A stretch of DNA of 64,000 nucleotides from Sphingomonas sp. OV641 (GCF_900109205.1 NZ_FNZB01000002.1:186001-250000); one strand, 5' to 3'; numbered from the stretch's first letter, positions 9,788-19,657 are shown. Notes: a model not told the origin generated them from the sequence alone. Numbers and translations are program-made.

Positions 9788-11980
9788 ATGAACAGTGTCA
9801 TGCCCATCGCTTCACACGGGCGCTTCACCAGCGGGGATGCGCCTGTTCATGAGGCGGCGCACGAGAATTGGGGACCGATCAACCTGCGCGCCGTATGGTC
9901 CGCCATGTACCGGCGGCGGCGCGAGCTGATCATCGCGATCGTCGTTGCCGTTCTGATCGGCCTGCTGATCACGTTCCTCAGCACGCCGATGTATCGCGCC
10001 ACCGCGCGAATCCAGATCGACCAGCAGAGCGCACAGATCCTCGAAGGCACGGATGTCGAGCCGGAGGAATCGCTGCTGGACGGCGATCGTTATCTCCAGA
10101 CGCAGCTCGACATCATCCAGAGCCGCACCATTGCGCGCCAGGTTGCCGAGGGTCTCGGCCTTTTCCGCGCCAACGCCGACTTCCTGTCCAAAATGGGCAT
10201 CGAGCCGGCGGACGAACCGCGCGGCGCCTATAATCTGGCGGAAACGCGGCGCGAGCAGATCCTTGACGCGCTGCAGGAAAACCTCAGCGTCGATCTTCCG
10301 ATCGATTCGCGCCTGGCGACGATCTCGTTCGAAAGCCCGGATCGGCAATTGTCGGCGAAGATCGCCAACGCTTATGCCGACAGCTACATCACCAGCAACA
10401 TCCAGCGCCGGTTCAACACTTCGGCCTATGCGCGCAGCTTCCTCGAGACCCAGCTTCGCCAGACGCGGCAGCGGCTTGAGGATTCGGAGCGCGCCCTGCT
10501 CGCCTATGCGCGTGAGGCTGGGCTGATCGACGCCAGCTCGGGCGGCGGCGAAGGGTCGACCTCCGGCCCCCGTTCATTGACCACCGCCAGCCTGGTACAG
10601 ATCAATCAATCTTATTCGGAAGCAGTCGCCAATCGCGTCGCGGCCGAGCAGAAGTGGAATCAGGCCTCCAGCACCCCGCTGCTGAGCCAGCCCGAGGTGC
10701 TGCAGAACCCGGTCATCCAGGGGCTGCTGCAGGACCGCGCCAAGCTGCAGGCCGAGTATAACGAAAACGCCAAGCGGTACCGCGCCGATTACCCGGGCCA
10801 GGTTCAGGCGAAGGCGCGGCTTTCCGAGATCAACACCCAGGTCGACCGCGTAGCGCGCAGCGTTCGCGACGGCGTGCGCCAGCAATATGAAATCGCGCTG
10901 AAGCAAGAGCGCGCGCTTGCGCAGGACATCAAGGATCTGAAGAACACCACGCTCGCCGAGCAGAGCCGCGGCGTGCGCTACAACATCCTGCGCCGCGAGG
11001 TTGATACCAACCGCGCGCTCTACGATGCGCTGCTTGGCCGCTACAAGGCGGTGAGCGCCACCGCCGGCGTGTCCTCCAACAACGTGTCGATCATCGATCG
11101 CGCCGATCCGCCGGTCCGCCCCGTCTCCCCGCGCCCGCTGCTCAACCTGGCGCTCGCGCTGTTCGCCGGCCTGCTGATCGGCGGTACCTATGTGGCGGTT
11201 CGCGAGCATTTCGACGATGCGATCCGCTCCGGCGACGACATCGAAAGCAAGCTGGGCGTCGGTATGATCGGGCTCGTCCCGGCATTGCCGGCGGGCGTGG
11301 AGCCCTATGCCGAGCTGCAGAAGGTGCGCTCCGACGTGTCGGAGGCCTATTATGCCCTGCGCGCCGCACTTGAGCTCGCCACGCCGACGGGTGCGCCGCG
11401 CAGCATGATGATCACCAGCAGCGGGCCGAGCGAAGGCAAGTCCACGACGTCCTATGCGCTGGCGCGCGGCTTCGCCCAGATCGGCCGCCGCGTCCTGTTG
11501 ATCGATTCCGACATGCGCAAGCCGGCGCAGCACAAGCACCTGAACGTGAGCAACAAGATCGGGCTCGCCAACCTGCTTACCCGGCAGGTCACGATCCAAG
11601 AGGTGCTGCAGCACACCGAGATCGCCAACCTCGATTTCATTCCTGCTGGCCCCGTTCCGATCAACCCGGCGGAACTGATCGCCGGCCCGGCGCTGGACCA
11701 GCTGATCAAGCAGATGACCGGCACCTATGACATCGTGCTGGTGGATAGCCCGCCGGTGCTTGGCCTGGCGGATGCTCCGACGCTCGCCTCGCATGTCGAT
11801 ACGGTGCTGTTCATCGTGCAGGCCAATCACGTTCACGGGCGTCAGGCCCGCACCGCGCTGAACCGCCTGAAGACCGTTCGCGCTTCCATTGTCGGCGCCG
11901 TGCTGACCAAGTTCGACGCGGACGCCTTTGGCACCAGCAACCTTGGCTATTCCTACAGCTATGGCGAGGACAAGAGCTGA
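9788..11980 (+). CDS. Wzc-type chain-length determinant fused to bacterial tyrosine kinase
   Basis: The 730-residue protein has an N-terminal Wzz domain with one membrane segment (about residues 45-67), a long periplasmic coiled-coil region, and a second membrane segment near residue 455. The cytoplasmic BY-kinase domain has Walker A in SSGPSEGKSTT (near residue 549), Walker A' in LLIDSDMRKP and Walker B in IVLVDSPPVLG. The C-terminus is tyrosine-containing (GYSYSYGED), the expected autophosphorylation cluster, though small. In the gellan/sphingan clusters these two parts are separate proteins; here they are one chain. It controls polymer length and export with the Wza-type protein. Confidence 0.92.
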   Translation: MNSVMPIASHGRFTSGDAPVHEAAHENWGPINLRAVWSAMYRRRRELIIAIVVAVLIGLLITFLSTPMYRATARIQIDQQSAQILEGTDVEPEESLLDGDRYLQTQLDIIQSRTIARQVAEGLGLFRANADFLSKMGIEPADEPRGAYNLAETRREQILDALQENLSVDLPIDSRLATISFESPDRQLSAKIANAYADSYITSNIQRRFNTSAYARSFLETQLRQTRQRLEDSERALLAYAREAGLIDASSGGGEGSTSGPRSLTTASLVQINQSYSEAVANRVAAEQKWNQASSTPLLSQPEVLQNPVIQGLLQDRAKLQAEYNENAKRYRADYPGQVQAKARLSEINTQVDRVARSVRDGVRQQYEIALKQERALAQDIKDLKNTTLAEQSRGVRYNILRREVDTNRALYDALLGRYKAVSATAGVSSNNVSIIDRADPPVRPVSPRPLLNLALALFAGLLIGGTYVAVREHFDDAIRSGDDIESKLGVGMIGLVPALPAGVEPYAELQKVRSDVSEAYYALRAALELATPTGAPRSMMITSSGPSEGKSTTSYALARGFAQIGRRVLLIDSDMRKPAQHKHLNVSNKIGLANLLTRQVTIQEVLQHTEIANLDFIPAGPVPINPAELIAGPALDQLIKQMTGTYDIVLVDSPPVLGLADAPTLASHVDTVLFIVQANHVHGRQARTALNRLKTVRASIVGAVLTKFDADAFGTSNLGYSYSYGEDKS

Positions 11981-11990
11981 GACGATCGGC

Positions 11991-13214
11991 ATGAGTACAA
12001 GCGGCAGGACAAATCGGGTGCCCGCGCTGGCGCGGCTGATCGTGGTGGTCGTGCTGGGTGCGTGGCTGTTGTGGCAGATCTTCACCGTCAGCTTTGCGGC
12101 GGTCGCCGCCCGGTCGACGGACCCGCGACTTCTCACCGTCTTCGGCACGCCGCAGCATCCCCAGGCTGGCGCCGCACTCGCCCAGGCCCGGCTGGTCGGC
12201 AAGGATCACCAGGCGGCGCGCCAGCTGGCGCATGCGGTGATCATGGCCGATCCGACGAACGATCGCGCGCTTCGCGTCCTTGGCCTTGCCACTGAAGCCG
12301 GTGGCGATCGTCGGCAGGCCCTGGCTATCATGCAGCAAGCGGGTCGCCTGGGGTGGCGTGACACGCCGACGCAGCAATGGCTGCTGCAGCGCGCGATCCT
12401 GACGGACGACTTCACCGGCGTGGTGGAACACGCCGATGCGCTGGCGCGGCGCAATCGCGGTGGCGAGATGGTGCGCGGCCTGTTCCTTGCCGCCGTGGCC
12501 GAGCCACGCCTGCGCGGCGCGCTGGCCGATCGACTGGCGCAGCAGCCGATGTGGCGCGGCGCTTTCTTTGCCGACGTGCGCCAGCGCCTGCCCGAAGCTT
12601 TGGCCGAGCCGATGGCCGGGCTGTTCAAAGATCTCCAGGACCGCCGCTCGGTGATCGCGCCGACGGAGTGGATGAGCTACATCGATCGCCTGGCGGAACT
12701 GGGCCAGTTCGCGCGCGCGCGCCGCACCTGGGCCACGGCGTTCGGCGTTTCGACCCAGCAACTGGCCGGCGTTCCCTACGATCCTGCCTTCAGAGCAGCC
12801 TCCGCGCGGGCAGCTGACGCGCCGACGAGCCAGTTCGAATGGTCGCTCAACGCGAACCTTGAGGGCACGGTGACGTTCGGCGACGATGAAGGCCGCCCAG
12901 GCCTGACGATACCGACTGGCGTGTCCGGAGGGGCGGCACTCGCCTCCCAGACGATCATGTTGTCACCGGGCACGCACGAGCTCACGGCAAGGATCGATGG
13001 TTCGCCTGAGACCGCCGCCGCGGGCTGGACGCTCACGTGCCTGCCCGCACAGGTGGCACTGCCGCGCCGTCTCAAGCGCGGGTCGAACGATGAGCTTTCG
13101 AGCGTGATCTTCGAGGTTCCGTCGGCGAATTGCACTGCGCAGCGGCTGGCGCTGGTTGCCCGCGACCAGTTCGATGCGCAGCCGGCCACCGTGCGGTCGG
13201 TCACCATCCGCTGA
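11991..13214 (+). CDS. TPR-containing membrane protein of the exopolysaccharide locus, function unknown
   Basis: I place the start at the ATG at 11991, ten bases after the kinase stop; an upstream TTG in the same frame lies inside the kinase gene. The 407-residue protein has one N-terminal membrane segment (about residues 12-35). Tetratricopeptide-like helices follow (AVIMADPTNDRALRVLGLATEAGGDRRQ, near residue 80). The C-terminal half is beta-rich and would lie in the periplasm. Position after wza and wzc types suggests a scaffold for polysaccharide assembly or export, but no specific family is recognised. Confidence 0.75.
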   Translation: MSTSGRTNRVPALARLIVVVVLGAWLLWQIFTVSFAAVAARSTDPRLLTVFGTPQHPQAGAALAQARLVGKDHQAARQLAHAVIMADPTNDRALRVLGLATEAGGDRRQALAIMQQAGRLGWRDTPTQQWLLQRAILTDDFTGVVEHADALARRNRGGEMVRGLFLAAVAEPRLRGALADRLAQQPMWRGAFFADVRQRLPEALAEPMAGLFKDLQDRRSVIAPTEWMSYIDRLAELGQFARARRTWATAFGVSTQQLAGVPYDPAFRAASARAADAPTSQFEWSLNANLEGTVTFGDDEGRPGLTIPTGVSGGAALASQTIMLSPGTHELTARIDGSPETAAAGWTLTCLPAQVALPRRLKRGSNDELSSVIFEVPSANCTAQRLALVARDQFDAQPATVRSVTIR

Positions 13215-13422
13215 GGAAAGCCGCACGCAGGCCGAGTTTCCTGCGCGCCTTCTGCCAATGCCGATACCGTAAGCCCAGCTCATGTCACGCAAGAGGGCGC
13301 CTGCGCAGCCCTCTCCCGTGCCGTGCGGCCCGCCGTTAAAGGGGGCGCAACGGGCCAGGCCGACATTGTGGCGCCTCCCGGCCGTGCCGGACGCTTGCAG
13401 GCGCCCCCGTCAGGCGGCGCAA

Positions 13423-14424
13423 TCAGGGATTGAGCGCCACCACCATGCCGCGCCGCCGCGCGCTCAGCACCCGCATCAGGTTGCGCTCGACCAGCTGGTG
13501 CACCACGACGCCGGCCACGGTCGCGACCAGTGCCACCACCGGGATGGCGACTGCCGGCTCCAGATCGGGCATGATGATGACCGCGATCTTGCAGGCCAGC
13601 GAGATGACCAGAACGTGGACCAGGTAGATCGAGTAGGAGGCGTCGCCCAGCTTCGGCAGCACGACGCCCGCATAGGGCTTGCGAAGGTCGAGCCACACGG
13701 CACCCGCGACCAGGAAGAACGATGGCACGCCGAACGTCCAAACCCGAAGCGTCGCTGGGGTGAGCGGCAGCGAGGCCAGCACCACCACCGCTGCCGGCAG
13801 CAGCCAGTAGAACAGACGCCGGTCATACATAAAGGCGGCGATGATCATGCCGAAGACGAACTCGATCATGATTGGGTTCTGAAGAAAGAAGGTCGTGCCG
13901 CGTCCGGTGCCGACCAGCGCCAGCATCACGAACCCGGTCGCCGCCCAGGGGCGGGGCGTCACGGCGAGCGAAAGGCCGGCCAGCAGGTAGAAGAACATTT
14001 CAAACTCAAGCGTCCAGCCGACGTTCAGCACCGGATAGGATTCAGGACCGTCGATCCAGGTGATGAAGAACAGCGATTTGATAAGCTGAGTTAGTGACGG
14101 CAAATGGCCGCGGGCCAGTCCGGGCACGTAACTGAGCAGAAAGACGCCAAAGGTCACCAGCCAGTATAGCGGAACAATGCGTTCCGCCCGGCGCTGCGCG
14201 AACACTGCCGCTGAACTTTCCTTCGTACTGGCGATGAACACGATGATAAAGCCGGATATGACGAAGAACAGGTCAACGCCGTAAGCGCCATTTTCTACAA
14301 GCGGATACGGCTTCGCACCGGCAAAATAGGACACGATCGTTATTTGAGCGTGATAAGCCACAACGGCGAAGGCAGCGATAAAGCGCAGGATCTGGATGCG
14401 CTGGAACATTTGCCTTTTATGCAT
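13423..14424 (-). CDS. Acyltransferase 3 family membrane protein (OafA/YrhL-like)
   Basis: The start is set at the ATG at 14424, because family similarity begins at the segment RIQILRFIAAFAVVAYHAQ; a TTG 48 bases further upstream is less likely. The 333-residue integral membrane protein has about 10 membrane segments. It retains the histidine of the first segment (YHA) and the GVDLFFVISGFII motif typical of acyltransferase 3 enzymes, which O-acylate surface polysaccharides. It is downstream of the GT2 gene at 14557 on the same strand, with a 132-bp gap. A role in decorating the exopolysaccharide is inferred. Confidence 0.87.
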   Translation of the reverse strand: MHKRQMFQRIQILRFIAAFAVVAYHAQITIVSYFAGAKPYPLVENGAYGVDLFFVISGFIIVFIASTKESSAAVFAQRRAERIVPLYWLVTFGVFLLSYVPGLARGHLPSLTQLIKSLFFITWIDGPESYPVLNVGWTLEFEMFFYLLAGLSLAVTPRPWAATGFVMLALVGTGRGTTFFLQNPIMIEFVFGMIIAAFMYDRRLFYWLLPAAVVVLASLPLTPATLRVWTFGVPSFFLVAGAVWLDLRKPYAGVVLPKLGDASYSIYLVHVLVISLACKIAVIIMPDLEPAVAIPVVALVATVAGVVVHQLVERNLMRVLSARRRGMVVALNP

Positions 14425-14556
14425 CGCCCTGAAATTCCAGCCCAAATGGTAATTTGCGGTGGTATGCCGCAATCGTCATGGTTGCAACACGCACGTCGGC
14501 GATCGTGTTGTCTTTTCATGACAAATTGTAAACGGTCAACGGCCCCTGTCGCGCGA

Positions 14557-15570
14557 TCAGCCGTTGCGCGATACCGTTTTGGGACTTTCCGCTGCCGCTG
14601 CCTTATTGCGCCAATAGAACGGCTGCATGGACAGGCGCTGCTTCCAGCGGTTTGGCAGCTTCGCCTCCCGCGCGCCCATCCAATAACCGGCATATTTGGC
14701 GAAGGTGCGGATCGCCGCCGACGGGAGCTGCGCCGGCTGATGGCGGAGAAGATAGGTGAACTCCGACTTGATAAAGCGCAGCCCCTCACCGCCCGCCGAA
14801 CCGAACGTGTCGATCAGCCAGCGATTACGGCCATGGAACACGCCGACGTCGAAATAGCGGCGAAATTCCTCACCAATCGAATAGCCGTGGCTGTGCGTCA
14901 CCTCCGCGTCACCACAATAAGCGATCTGCCATCCCGACATCAGCATGCGGCCGGCGACCAGCTGGTCCTCCGCAAAAAAGGCATCACGCGGGAAACCGCC
15001 GACCTGCGCAAGCGCACTGGCGCGATAGGCGGCGAAGGAATCGGAACAGAACACCGTCTTCACCCCCAGCCGGGTGCGATCCGCGAGCGCGCGGACGTCC
15101 GATTCCGGCGGATAGTTCATCAAGCGCGCATGCCGCTCGATCCCGCCAGCGACCGGACGTGCCAACTGGCGGCCATAGGCCATGCCGACCGCCGGATCGG
15201 CAAAGGCCTGCACCAGGCGTTCGATGGCATGGTCGCCCTGGGGAATGGCATCCTGCGTCATCATCACCACGATCTGCGCCTCCGGCCGCATCTCCACCGC
15301 CTGCTGGCGCGTGCCGCCGTGGTTGAAGGTACGCCGGTCGATCTCCACCACGCTGGCGCCAAACTGCCGAAAGGCATCCGCACTGCCATCGGTCGATTGT
15401 GAATCGACGATCAGGAACTGGTGCGGCGCGAGCCCCTGGCGCGCCATGGCTGGCAGCAGATCTGCCAAGTGCGGCCCCGCATTCAACACGGGGATGACGA
15501 CGCATAGGTGATCGGGATCAATCGCCCAGTTTCGGGTCGTGGCGGGTTCGGCAGTTCGTACGGCGGACAT
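14557..15570 (-). CDS. Glycosyltransferase family 2, rhamnosyltransferase-like
   Basis: The ATG at 15570 gives a 337-residue protein; an upstream in-frame start codon adds six residues. The catalytic domain starts LCVVIPVLNAGPHLADLL and continues with FLIVDSQSTDGSAD. Next comes the FNHGGTRQQ segment near residue 90, characteristic of RfbN/rhamnosyltransferase-type GT2 enzymes, and an MTQDA metal-site segment. The C-terminal 100 residues are basic and amphipathic. It opens the last - strand unit of the polysaccharide region. Sugar specificity cannot be determined from sequence alone. Confidence 0.85.
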   Translation of the reverse strand: MSAVRTAEPATTRNWAIDPDHLCVVIPVLNAGPHLADLLPAMARQGLAPHQFLIVDSQSTDGSADAFRQFGASVVEIDRRTFNHGGTRQQAVEMRPEAQIVVMMTQDAIPQGDHAIERLVQAFADPAVGMAYGRQLARPVAGGIERHARLMNYPPESDVRALADRTRLGVKTVFCSDSFAAYRASALAQVGGFPRDAFFAEDQLVAGRMLMSGWQIAYCGDAEVTHSHGYSIGEEFRRYFDVGVFHGRNRWLIDTFGSAGGEGLRFIKSEFTYLLRHQPAQLPSAAIRTFAKYAGYWMGAREAKLPNRWKQRLSMQPFYWRNKAAAAESPKTVSRNG

Positions 15571-15647
15571 GGAACTGACGGATAGCAAAGACTGGACGAA
15601 ACACGATCAACGATTTGTTGCCGAGCCGCCGGCTGGCCGGGGCAACG

Positions 15648-17471
15648 CTATTCGGCGTCGAACAGCGCGGCGAGTTGCTCGATGATCGTACCGCCCAGCT
15701 GCTCGGCATCCATGATGGTCACCGCGCGGCTATAGTAGCGGGTCACGTCATGCCCGATGCCGATCGCGATTAGTTCCACCGGGGAGCGGCGCTCGATCCA
15801 GTCGATCACCTGCCGCAGGTGCCGCTCCAGATAGGAGCCGCTGTTCACCGACAGGGTGGAATCATCCACCGGCGCGCCATCGGAGATCACCATCAGGATG
15901 CGCCGTTCCTCCGGGCGCGCGATCAGCCGGCTGTGCGCCCAGAGCAGCGCCTCGCCGTCGATATTTTCCTTCAGCAGCCCTTCGCGCATCATCAGGCCAA
16001 GCGAGTTGCGCGCCCGCCGCCATGGCTCGTCCGCCATCTTGTAGACGATGTGGCGGATGTCGTTGAGACGGCCGGGCTGCGGCGGGCGACCGGCGGCAAG
16101 CCAGGTCTCGCGGCTCTGCCCGCCCTTCCAAGCCCGCGTCGTGAAGCCCAGAATTTCCGTCTTCACGCCGCAGCGTTCCAGCGTGCGGGCGAGAATATCG
16201 GCGCTGATCGCCGCGATGGAGATCGGCCGACCACGCATCGAGCCGGAATTGTCGATGAGGAGCGTGACCACCGTGTCCTTGAACTCGGTGTCCTTTTCCA
16301 CCTTGTACGACAGCGACTGCATCGGGTTGATGACCACCCGCGCGAGCCGGGCGGCGTCGAGCAACCCCTCTTCCTGATCGAAATCCCAGGACCGGTTCTG
16401 CTGCGCCATCAGGCGTCGTTGCAGGCGATTGGCCAGTCGTGAGACGACCGCCTGCAGCGGCACGAGCTGCTGATCGAGATAACCGCGCAGCCGCGCCAGC
16501 TCGTCCTGATCGCACAATTCGGTCGCGGCGATCACTTCGTCGAACTGATTGGTCCAGGCCTTGTACTCGAATTGCGGCGACCAGTCGGCCGGCGGGCGGT
16601 TCGGGCGGACGGGCTGCATGCCCTCCTCGCCATCGTCACCGGGCTCACCGTCTAGATCGTCGTAGCTTTCCTCGCCCTGCTCCTGCCCCTCGCCCTCGGC
16701 ATCGTCCGACTCGCGCTGTTCGCCGCGCTGCTCGGATTCGGCCTGGCCCTCGCCGTCCTGGTTCTCGCCTTCTTCGCCCTCGTCCTGCTGCTCGCTGTCG
16801 GTGCCCTCGTCCTCGCTGCCGCCTTCGTCGCTGTCCTCGGGAGCCTGATCGCCCTCGACCAGCTCCAGATCCTCGAGCAGCTTCATGGCGAGCGACTGGA
16901 ACGCGCGCTGATCGTCGAGCGCCAGCGCCAGGTTGGACAGATCGGCGCGCTGCTCGATCCATTCACGCACCAGCGCCAGGCCCGGCGCGGCGGCGGCCGG
17001 CGATTTCTGACCGGTGAGCGCCTCGCGCACAAGCAGGCCAAGCGCGGTGGATAGCGGCACCTCGTCTCGCGTCCGGGCGCGCGTGATCGGGTCGGCGCGC
17101 AGCCGCACGTCCAACGCATGCGTCAGATTGTCGGTGATCCCCTGATAGCCGCGGCTGCCCAGCGCCTCGACTCGCGCGCCCTCCACCGCGTCAAACACCG
17201 CGCGCGCCAGCGCCTCCTGCGGCGCGCCGCGCTGATGCAGCGCGATGTCATGGTGCTTCAGCCGAAGCGCAAAGCCGTCGGCAAAGCCGCGCGCCTCGGC
17301 CACCTGATCGGCCGGCAGGCTGCGCGCCGGCATGGGCACCTTCAGATGCTTGCCCGATTGGGTGGGGGCATCGGCAGTGAAGGCAAGCTCCAGCTCCTGC
17401 TCCTCCGAGAGGGCGCGAGACGTCCCGCCGAGCACGGCCTTGAAACGGTCCAGGGGTGTTTCGGTCGCCAT
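15648..17471 (-). CDS. cobT: Cobaltochelatase CobT subunit
   Basis: The 607-residue product matches CobT in architecture. It has an N-terminal helical domain, a very acidic low-complexity stretch at about residues 205-290 (rich in Asp, Glu, Gln and Gly), and a C-terminal von Willebrand factor A domain with the MIDAS motif DNSGSMRG. CobT works with the AAA+ protein CobS to drive metal insertion by CobN in aerobic cobalamin synthesis. cobS lies just upstream with one small gene between. No cobN or other cobalamin gene is in the window, so whether the complex serves cobalamin synthesis here is open. Confidence 0.93.
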   Translation of the reverse strand: MATETPLDRFKAVLGGTSRALSEEQELELAFTADAPTQSGKHLKVPMPARSLPADQVAEARGFADGFALRLKHHDIALHQRGAPQEALARAVFDAVEGARVEALGSRGYQGITDNLTHALDVRLRADPITRARTRDEVPLSTALGLLVREALTGQKSPAAAAPGLALVREWIEQRADLSNLALALDDQRAFQSLAMKLLEDLELVEGDQAPEDSDEGGSEDEGTDSEQQDEGEEGENQDGEGQAESEQRGEQRESDDAEGEGQEQGEESYDDLDGEPGDDGEEGMQPVRPNRPPADWSPQFEYKAWTNQFDEVIAATELCDQDELARLRGYLDQQLVPLQAVVSRLANRLQRRLMAQQNRSWDFDQEEGLLDAARLARVVINPMQSLSYKVEKDTEFKDTVVTLLIDNSGSMRGRPISIAAISADILARTLERCGVKTEILGFTTRAWKGGQSRETWLAAGRPPQPGRLNDIRHIVYKMADEPWRRARNSLGLMMREGLLKENIDGEALLWAHSRLIARPEERRILMVISDGAPVDDSTLSVNSGSYLERHLRQVIDWIERRSPVELIAIGIGHDVTRYYSRAVTIMDAEQLGGTIIEQLAALFDAE

Positions 17472-17473
17472 GG

Positions 17474-17899
17474 CTATCTATTGATCTCCTCGCCGGCCCC
17501 GCACAAGTCGCTACCGTGATTGCCAAGTGACGCCGCTAAGCGCCGAAAGTCGTCATTGTCCGGTTCCATCACCAGCGCAGTGCCGATCGCTTCCCGCGCA
17601 GCATCGGTTCGCTCAAGGTCATGCAGGAGCTCCGCCAGAACATACCGATAGCTTGCGATCGCCGGACGAAGGGCGATGACCTCGCGTATCTCCGCTTCAG
17701 CCAGGGCCGGTCGCTTGGCGCGCCGGTGGCTCAGCTCGTCAGCTGCGGCGAAGACAAGCGCCGCATGGTTCGGCATCCGGAAGTCAGGATATCGCACCCC
17801 CGAGGTCGCAAGCCGTTCCGCATCGCGCCGAAACGCCACCTGAAGGGCTGTGGTGCCGGTCTTATCCGTGCCGATGTGCAGGATGGCGCGGCGCGACAC
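17474..17899 (-). CDS. Small chimeric protein: sulfotransferase-like N-terminus joined to TPR-like C-terminus
   Basis: This 141-residue gene lies between cobS (7-bp gap) and cobT (2-bp gap). Its first 50-60 residues ([19 protein letters not shown], then GVRYPDFR and [12 protein letters not shown]) match the start of P-loop sulfotransferases, including the PAPS-binding KTGTT loop. The rest switches to helical TPR-like sequence ([27 protein letters not shown]). A sulfotransferase is normally 250-300 residues, so most of the catalytic domain is missing. The simplest reading is a deletion fusion of two genes or a decayed remnant that stays translated in the operon. The start codon is GTG. No enzymatic function is claimed. 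Confidence 0.6.
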   Translation of the reverse strand: MSRRAILHIGTDKTGTTALQVAFRRDAERLATSGVRYPDFRMPNHAALVFAAADELSHRRAKRPALAEAEIREVIALRPAIASYRYVLAELLHDLERTDAAREAIGTALVMEPDNDDFRRLAASLGNHGSDLCGAGEEINR

Positions 17900-17906
17900 C
17901 CCGTGC

Positions 17907-18911
17907 TTACGCCTTTCCGACGACGCTTTCCGGCAGATCCTTGCCGAACACGCGCTGGTAATATTCCGCCACCAGCGGCCGCTCCGCCTCGTCGCACTTG
18001 TTGAGGAACGACAGGCGGAAGGCGAAGCCCACGTCCTTGAAGATCAACGTGTTCTGCGCCCAGGTGATCACCGTGCGCGGGCTCATGACGGTGGAGATGT
18101 CGCCGTTGATGAAGCCCTTGCGGGTGAGGTCGGCGACACGGATCATGTCCTCGACCTGCTTCTTGCCTTCGGGCTTGTCATATTCGCCCGATTTGGCGAG
18201 CACGATGTTCGCCTCGGTCGCGGCGGGCAGGTAATTCAGCGTGACCACGATGTTCCAGCGGTCCATCTGGCCCTGGTTGATCTGCTGCGTGCCGTGATAC
18301 AGCCCGCTCGTGTCGCCGAGGCCGACCGTGTTGGCGGTCGCGAACAGGCGGAAATACGGGTTCGGGCGGATGACGCGATTCTGATCGAGCAGGGTCAGCT
18401 TACCCTCGGTCTCCAGCACGCGCTGGATCACGAACATCACGTCCGGGCGGCCGGCGTCATATTCGTCGAACACCAGAGCGGTCGGAGTCTGCAGCGCCCA
18501 GGGGAGCAGGCCTTCGCGGAATTCGGTAATCTGCTGCCCGTCCTTCAGCACGATCGCGTCGCGGCCAATGAGATCGATGCGGCTGATGTGCGCGTCGAGG
18601 TTGATGCGGATGCACGGCCATTTCAGCCGCGCCGCGACCTGCTCGATATGCGTCGACTTGCCGGTGCCGTGATAGCCCTGCACCATCACGCGGCGATTGT
18701 GCGCGAAGCCCGCCAACACCGCCATGGTCGTGTCCGGATCGAACACATAGGCGGGATCGAGATCCGGTACCCGCTCGTCCGCCTCGCTGAAAGCGGGACA
18801 TTGCATGTCGCTGTCGATGCCGAACATCTCGCGCACGCTGACCATCTTGTCGGGCGCGTCGAGGATCGTGGTCTCGCGGCTGTCGGGAAGCGTGTTCGGA
18901 ATATCGGTCAT
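17907..18911 (-). CDS. cobS: Cobaltochelatase CobS subunit (AAA+ ATPase)
   Basis: The 334-residue protein has the conserved CobS N-terminus ([19 protein letters not shown], about residues 23-41). Walker A is [12 protein letters not shown] (residues 79-90) and Walker B is [13 protein letters not shown]. Length agrees with CobS of Pseudomonas denitrificans and rhizobia. It is the AAA+ motor of the cobalt chelatase complex and is followed by the small chimeric gene and cobT on the same strand, apparently as one transcript. Confidence 0.95.
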   Translation of the reverse strand: MTDIPNTLPDSRETTILDAPDKMVSVREMFGIDSDMQCPAFSEADERVPDLDPAYVFDPDTTMAVLAGFAHNRRVMVQGYHGTGKSTHIEQVAARLKWPCIRINLDAHISRIDLIGRDAIVLKDGQQITEFREGLLPWALQTPTALVFDEYDAGRPDVMFVIQRVLETEGKLTLLDQNRVIRPNPYFRLFATANTVGLGDTSGLYHGTQQINQGQMDRWNIVVTLNYLPAATEANIVLAKSGEYDKPEGKKQVEDMIRVADLTRKGFINGDISTVMSPRTVITWAQNTLIFKDVGFAFRLSFLNKCDEAERPLVAEYYQRVFGKDLPESVVGKA

Positions 18912-18957
18912 GCGCGCCTCGAAAGTAACACGACTGCCTTAGGCCCTGTTTTGCGGG

Positions 18958-19656
18958 TTATTCAACCTCTGCTTTTGCCGGCAGCCGGAAGAGATCAAGG
19001 AAGCGCGCGGCCAGATCGCGGTCGCCGGTGAACACCAGATCGCCGACTGCTTCGGCCTCCGCAATGGGCCATTTGCCATAGGTTAAGTTCGCCATGATCC
19101 GCGGCGTGGTGGCGAAATGCGCGTCCACCGCGGCTGTCCCGCGCACGATCGGCAACGCCCCGTCCACCAGCCGCGCGACAAAGGATTCGGGCCCGAACTG
19201 AAAGCCGATCGCCATCGCAGGGACGCTGCCGGCGGCGGCAGTGTCGATCATCGTGCGCAGCGACAGCATCATCGACGCCGCCGACAGCGGCAGCATCGGA
19301 TTGTGATCGGGCGACCGGGCTGCCCAGGCGCCCAGCGCCTTGATCGGTTCCTCCGCCTCACAGCCCCATGGGGTAAGCCCATAGACCTGCACATTGGCGG
19401 GCGGGGCCAATCGTTCCCGCTTCACGATGTGCGCGCGCTCCAGCCCTTCCAGCCGCTGCGTCAGGACATTGGCGCTGATCCCCCCCAGCGAGGCCTTCAG
19501 TTCGCCAAATCGGCGCGGTCCGAACATCAGTTCGCGAACGATCAGCAGCGACCAGCGCTCACCCACCAATTCCATCGCCAGCGCCGTCCCGCACGCGTCA
19601 TCATACCATCGTTTCGCCGGCTCCAAGCTTCTACTCGTCACTTTTTCTAACTTCAT
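18958..19656 (-). CDS. HxlR-family regulator with C-terminal SCP2-like domain
   Basis: The 232-residue protein begins with a winged-helix HxlR domain: CGTALAMELVGERWSLLIVRELMFGPRRFGEL at about residues 22-53 and ISANVLTQRLEGLERAHIV after it. The single cysteine near residue 22 is where thiol-sensing HxlR proteins keep their redox cysteine. The last 100 residues (FVARLVDGALPIVRGTAAVDAHFATTPRIM onwards) resemble a sterol-carrier-protein-2-like fold, which would supply a ligand-binding pocket. It is divergent from the VOC-GST-DUF1428 run starting at 19722, 65 bp away, so it probably controls that run and itself. The SCP2 assignment is tentative. Confidence 0.85.
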   Translation of the reverse strand: MKLEKVTSRSLEPAKRWYDDACGTALAMELVGERWSLLIVRELMFGPRRFGELKASLGGISANVLTQRLEGLERAHIVKRERLAPPANVQVYGLTPWGCEAEEPIKALGAWAARSPDHNPMLPLSAASMMLSLRTMIDTAAAGSVPAMAIGFQFGPESFVARLVDGALPIVRGTAAVDAHFATTPRIMANLTYGKWPIAEAEAVGDLVFTGDRDLAARFLDLFRLPAKAEVE

Positions 19657-19657
19657 G

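Noticed and set aside
13295..13406. 10-bp inverted repeats (GGGCGCCTGC and complement) 92 bases apart between the TPR gene and the acyltransferase gene
   Set aside because: Arms are short and far apart; could be chance in GC-rich DNA, and no second copy is seen.
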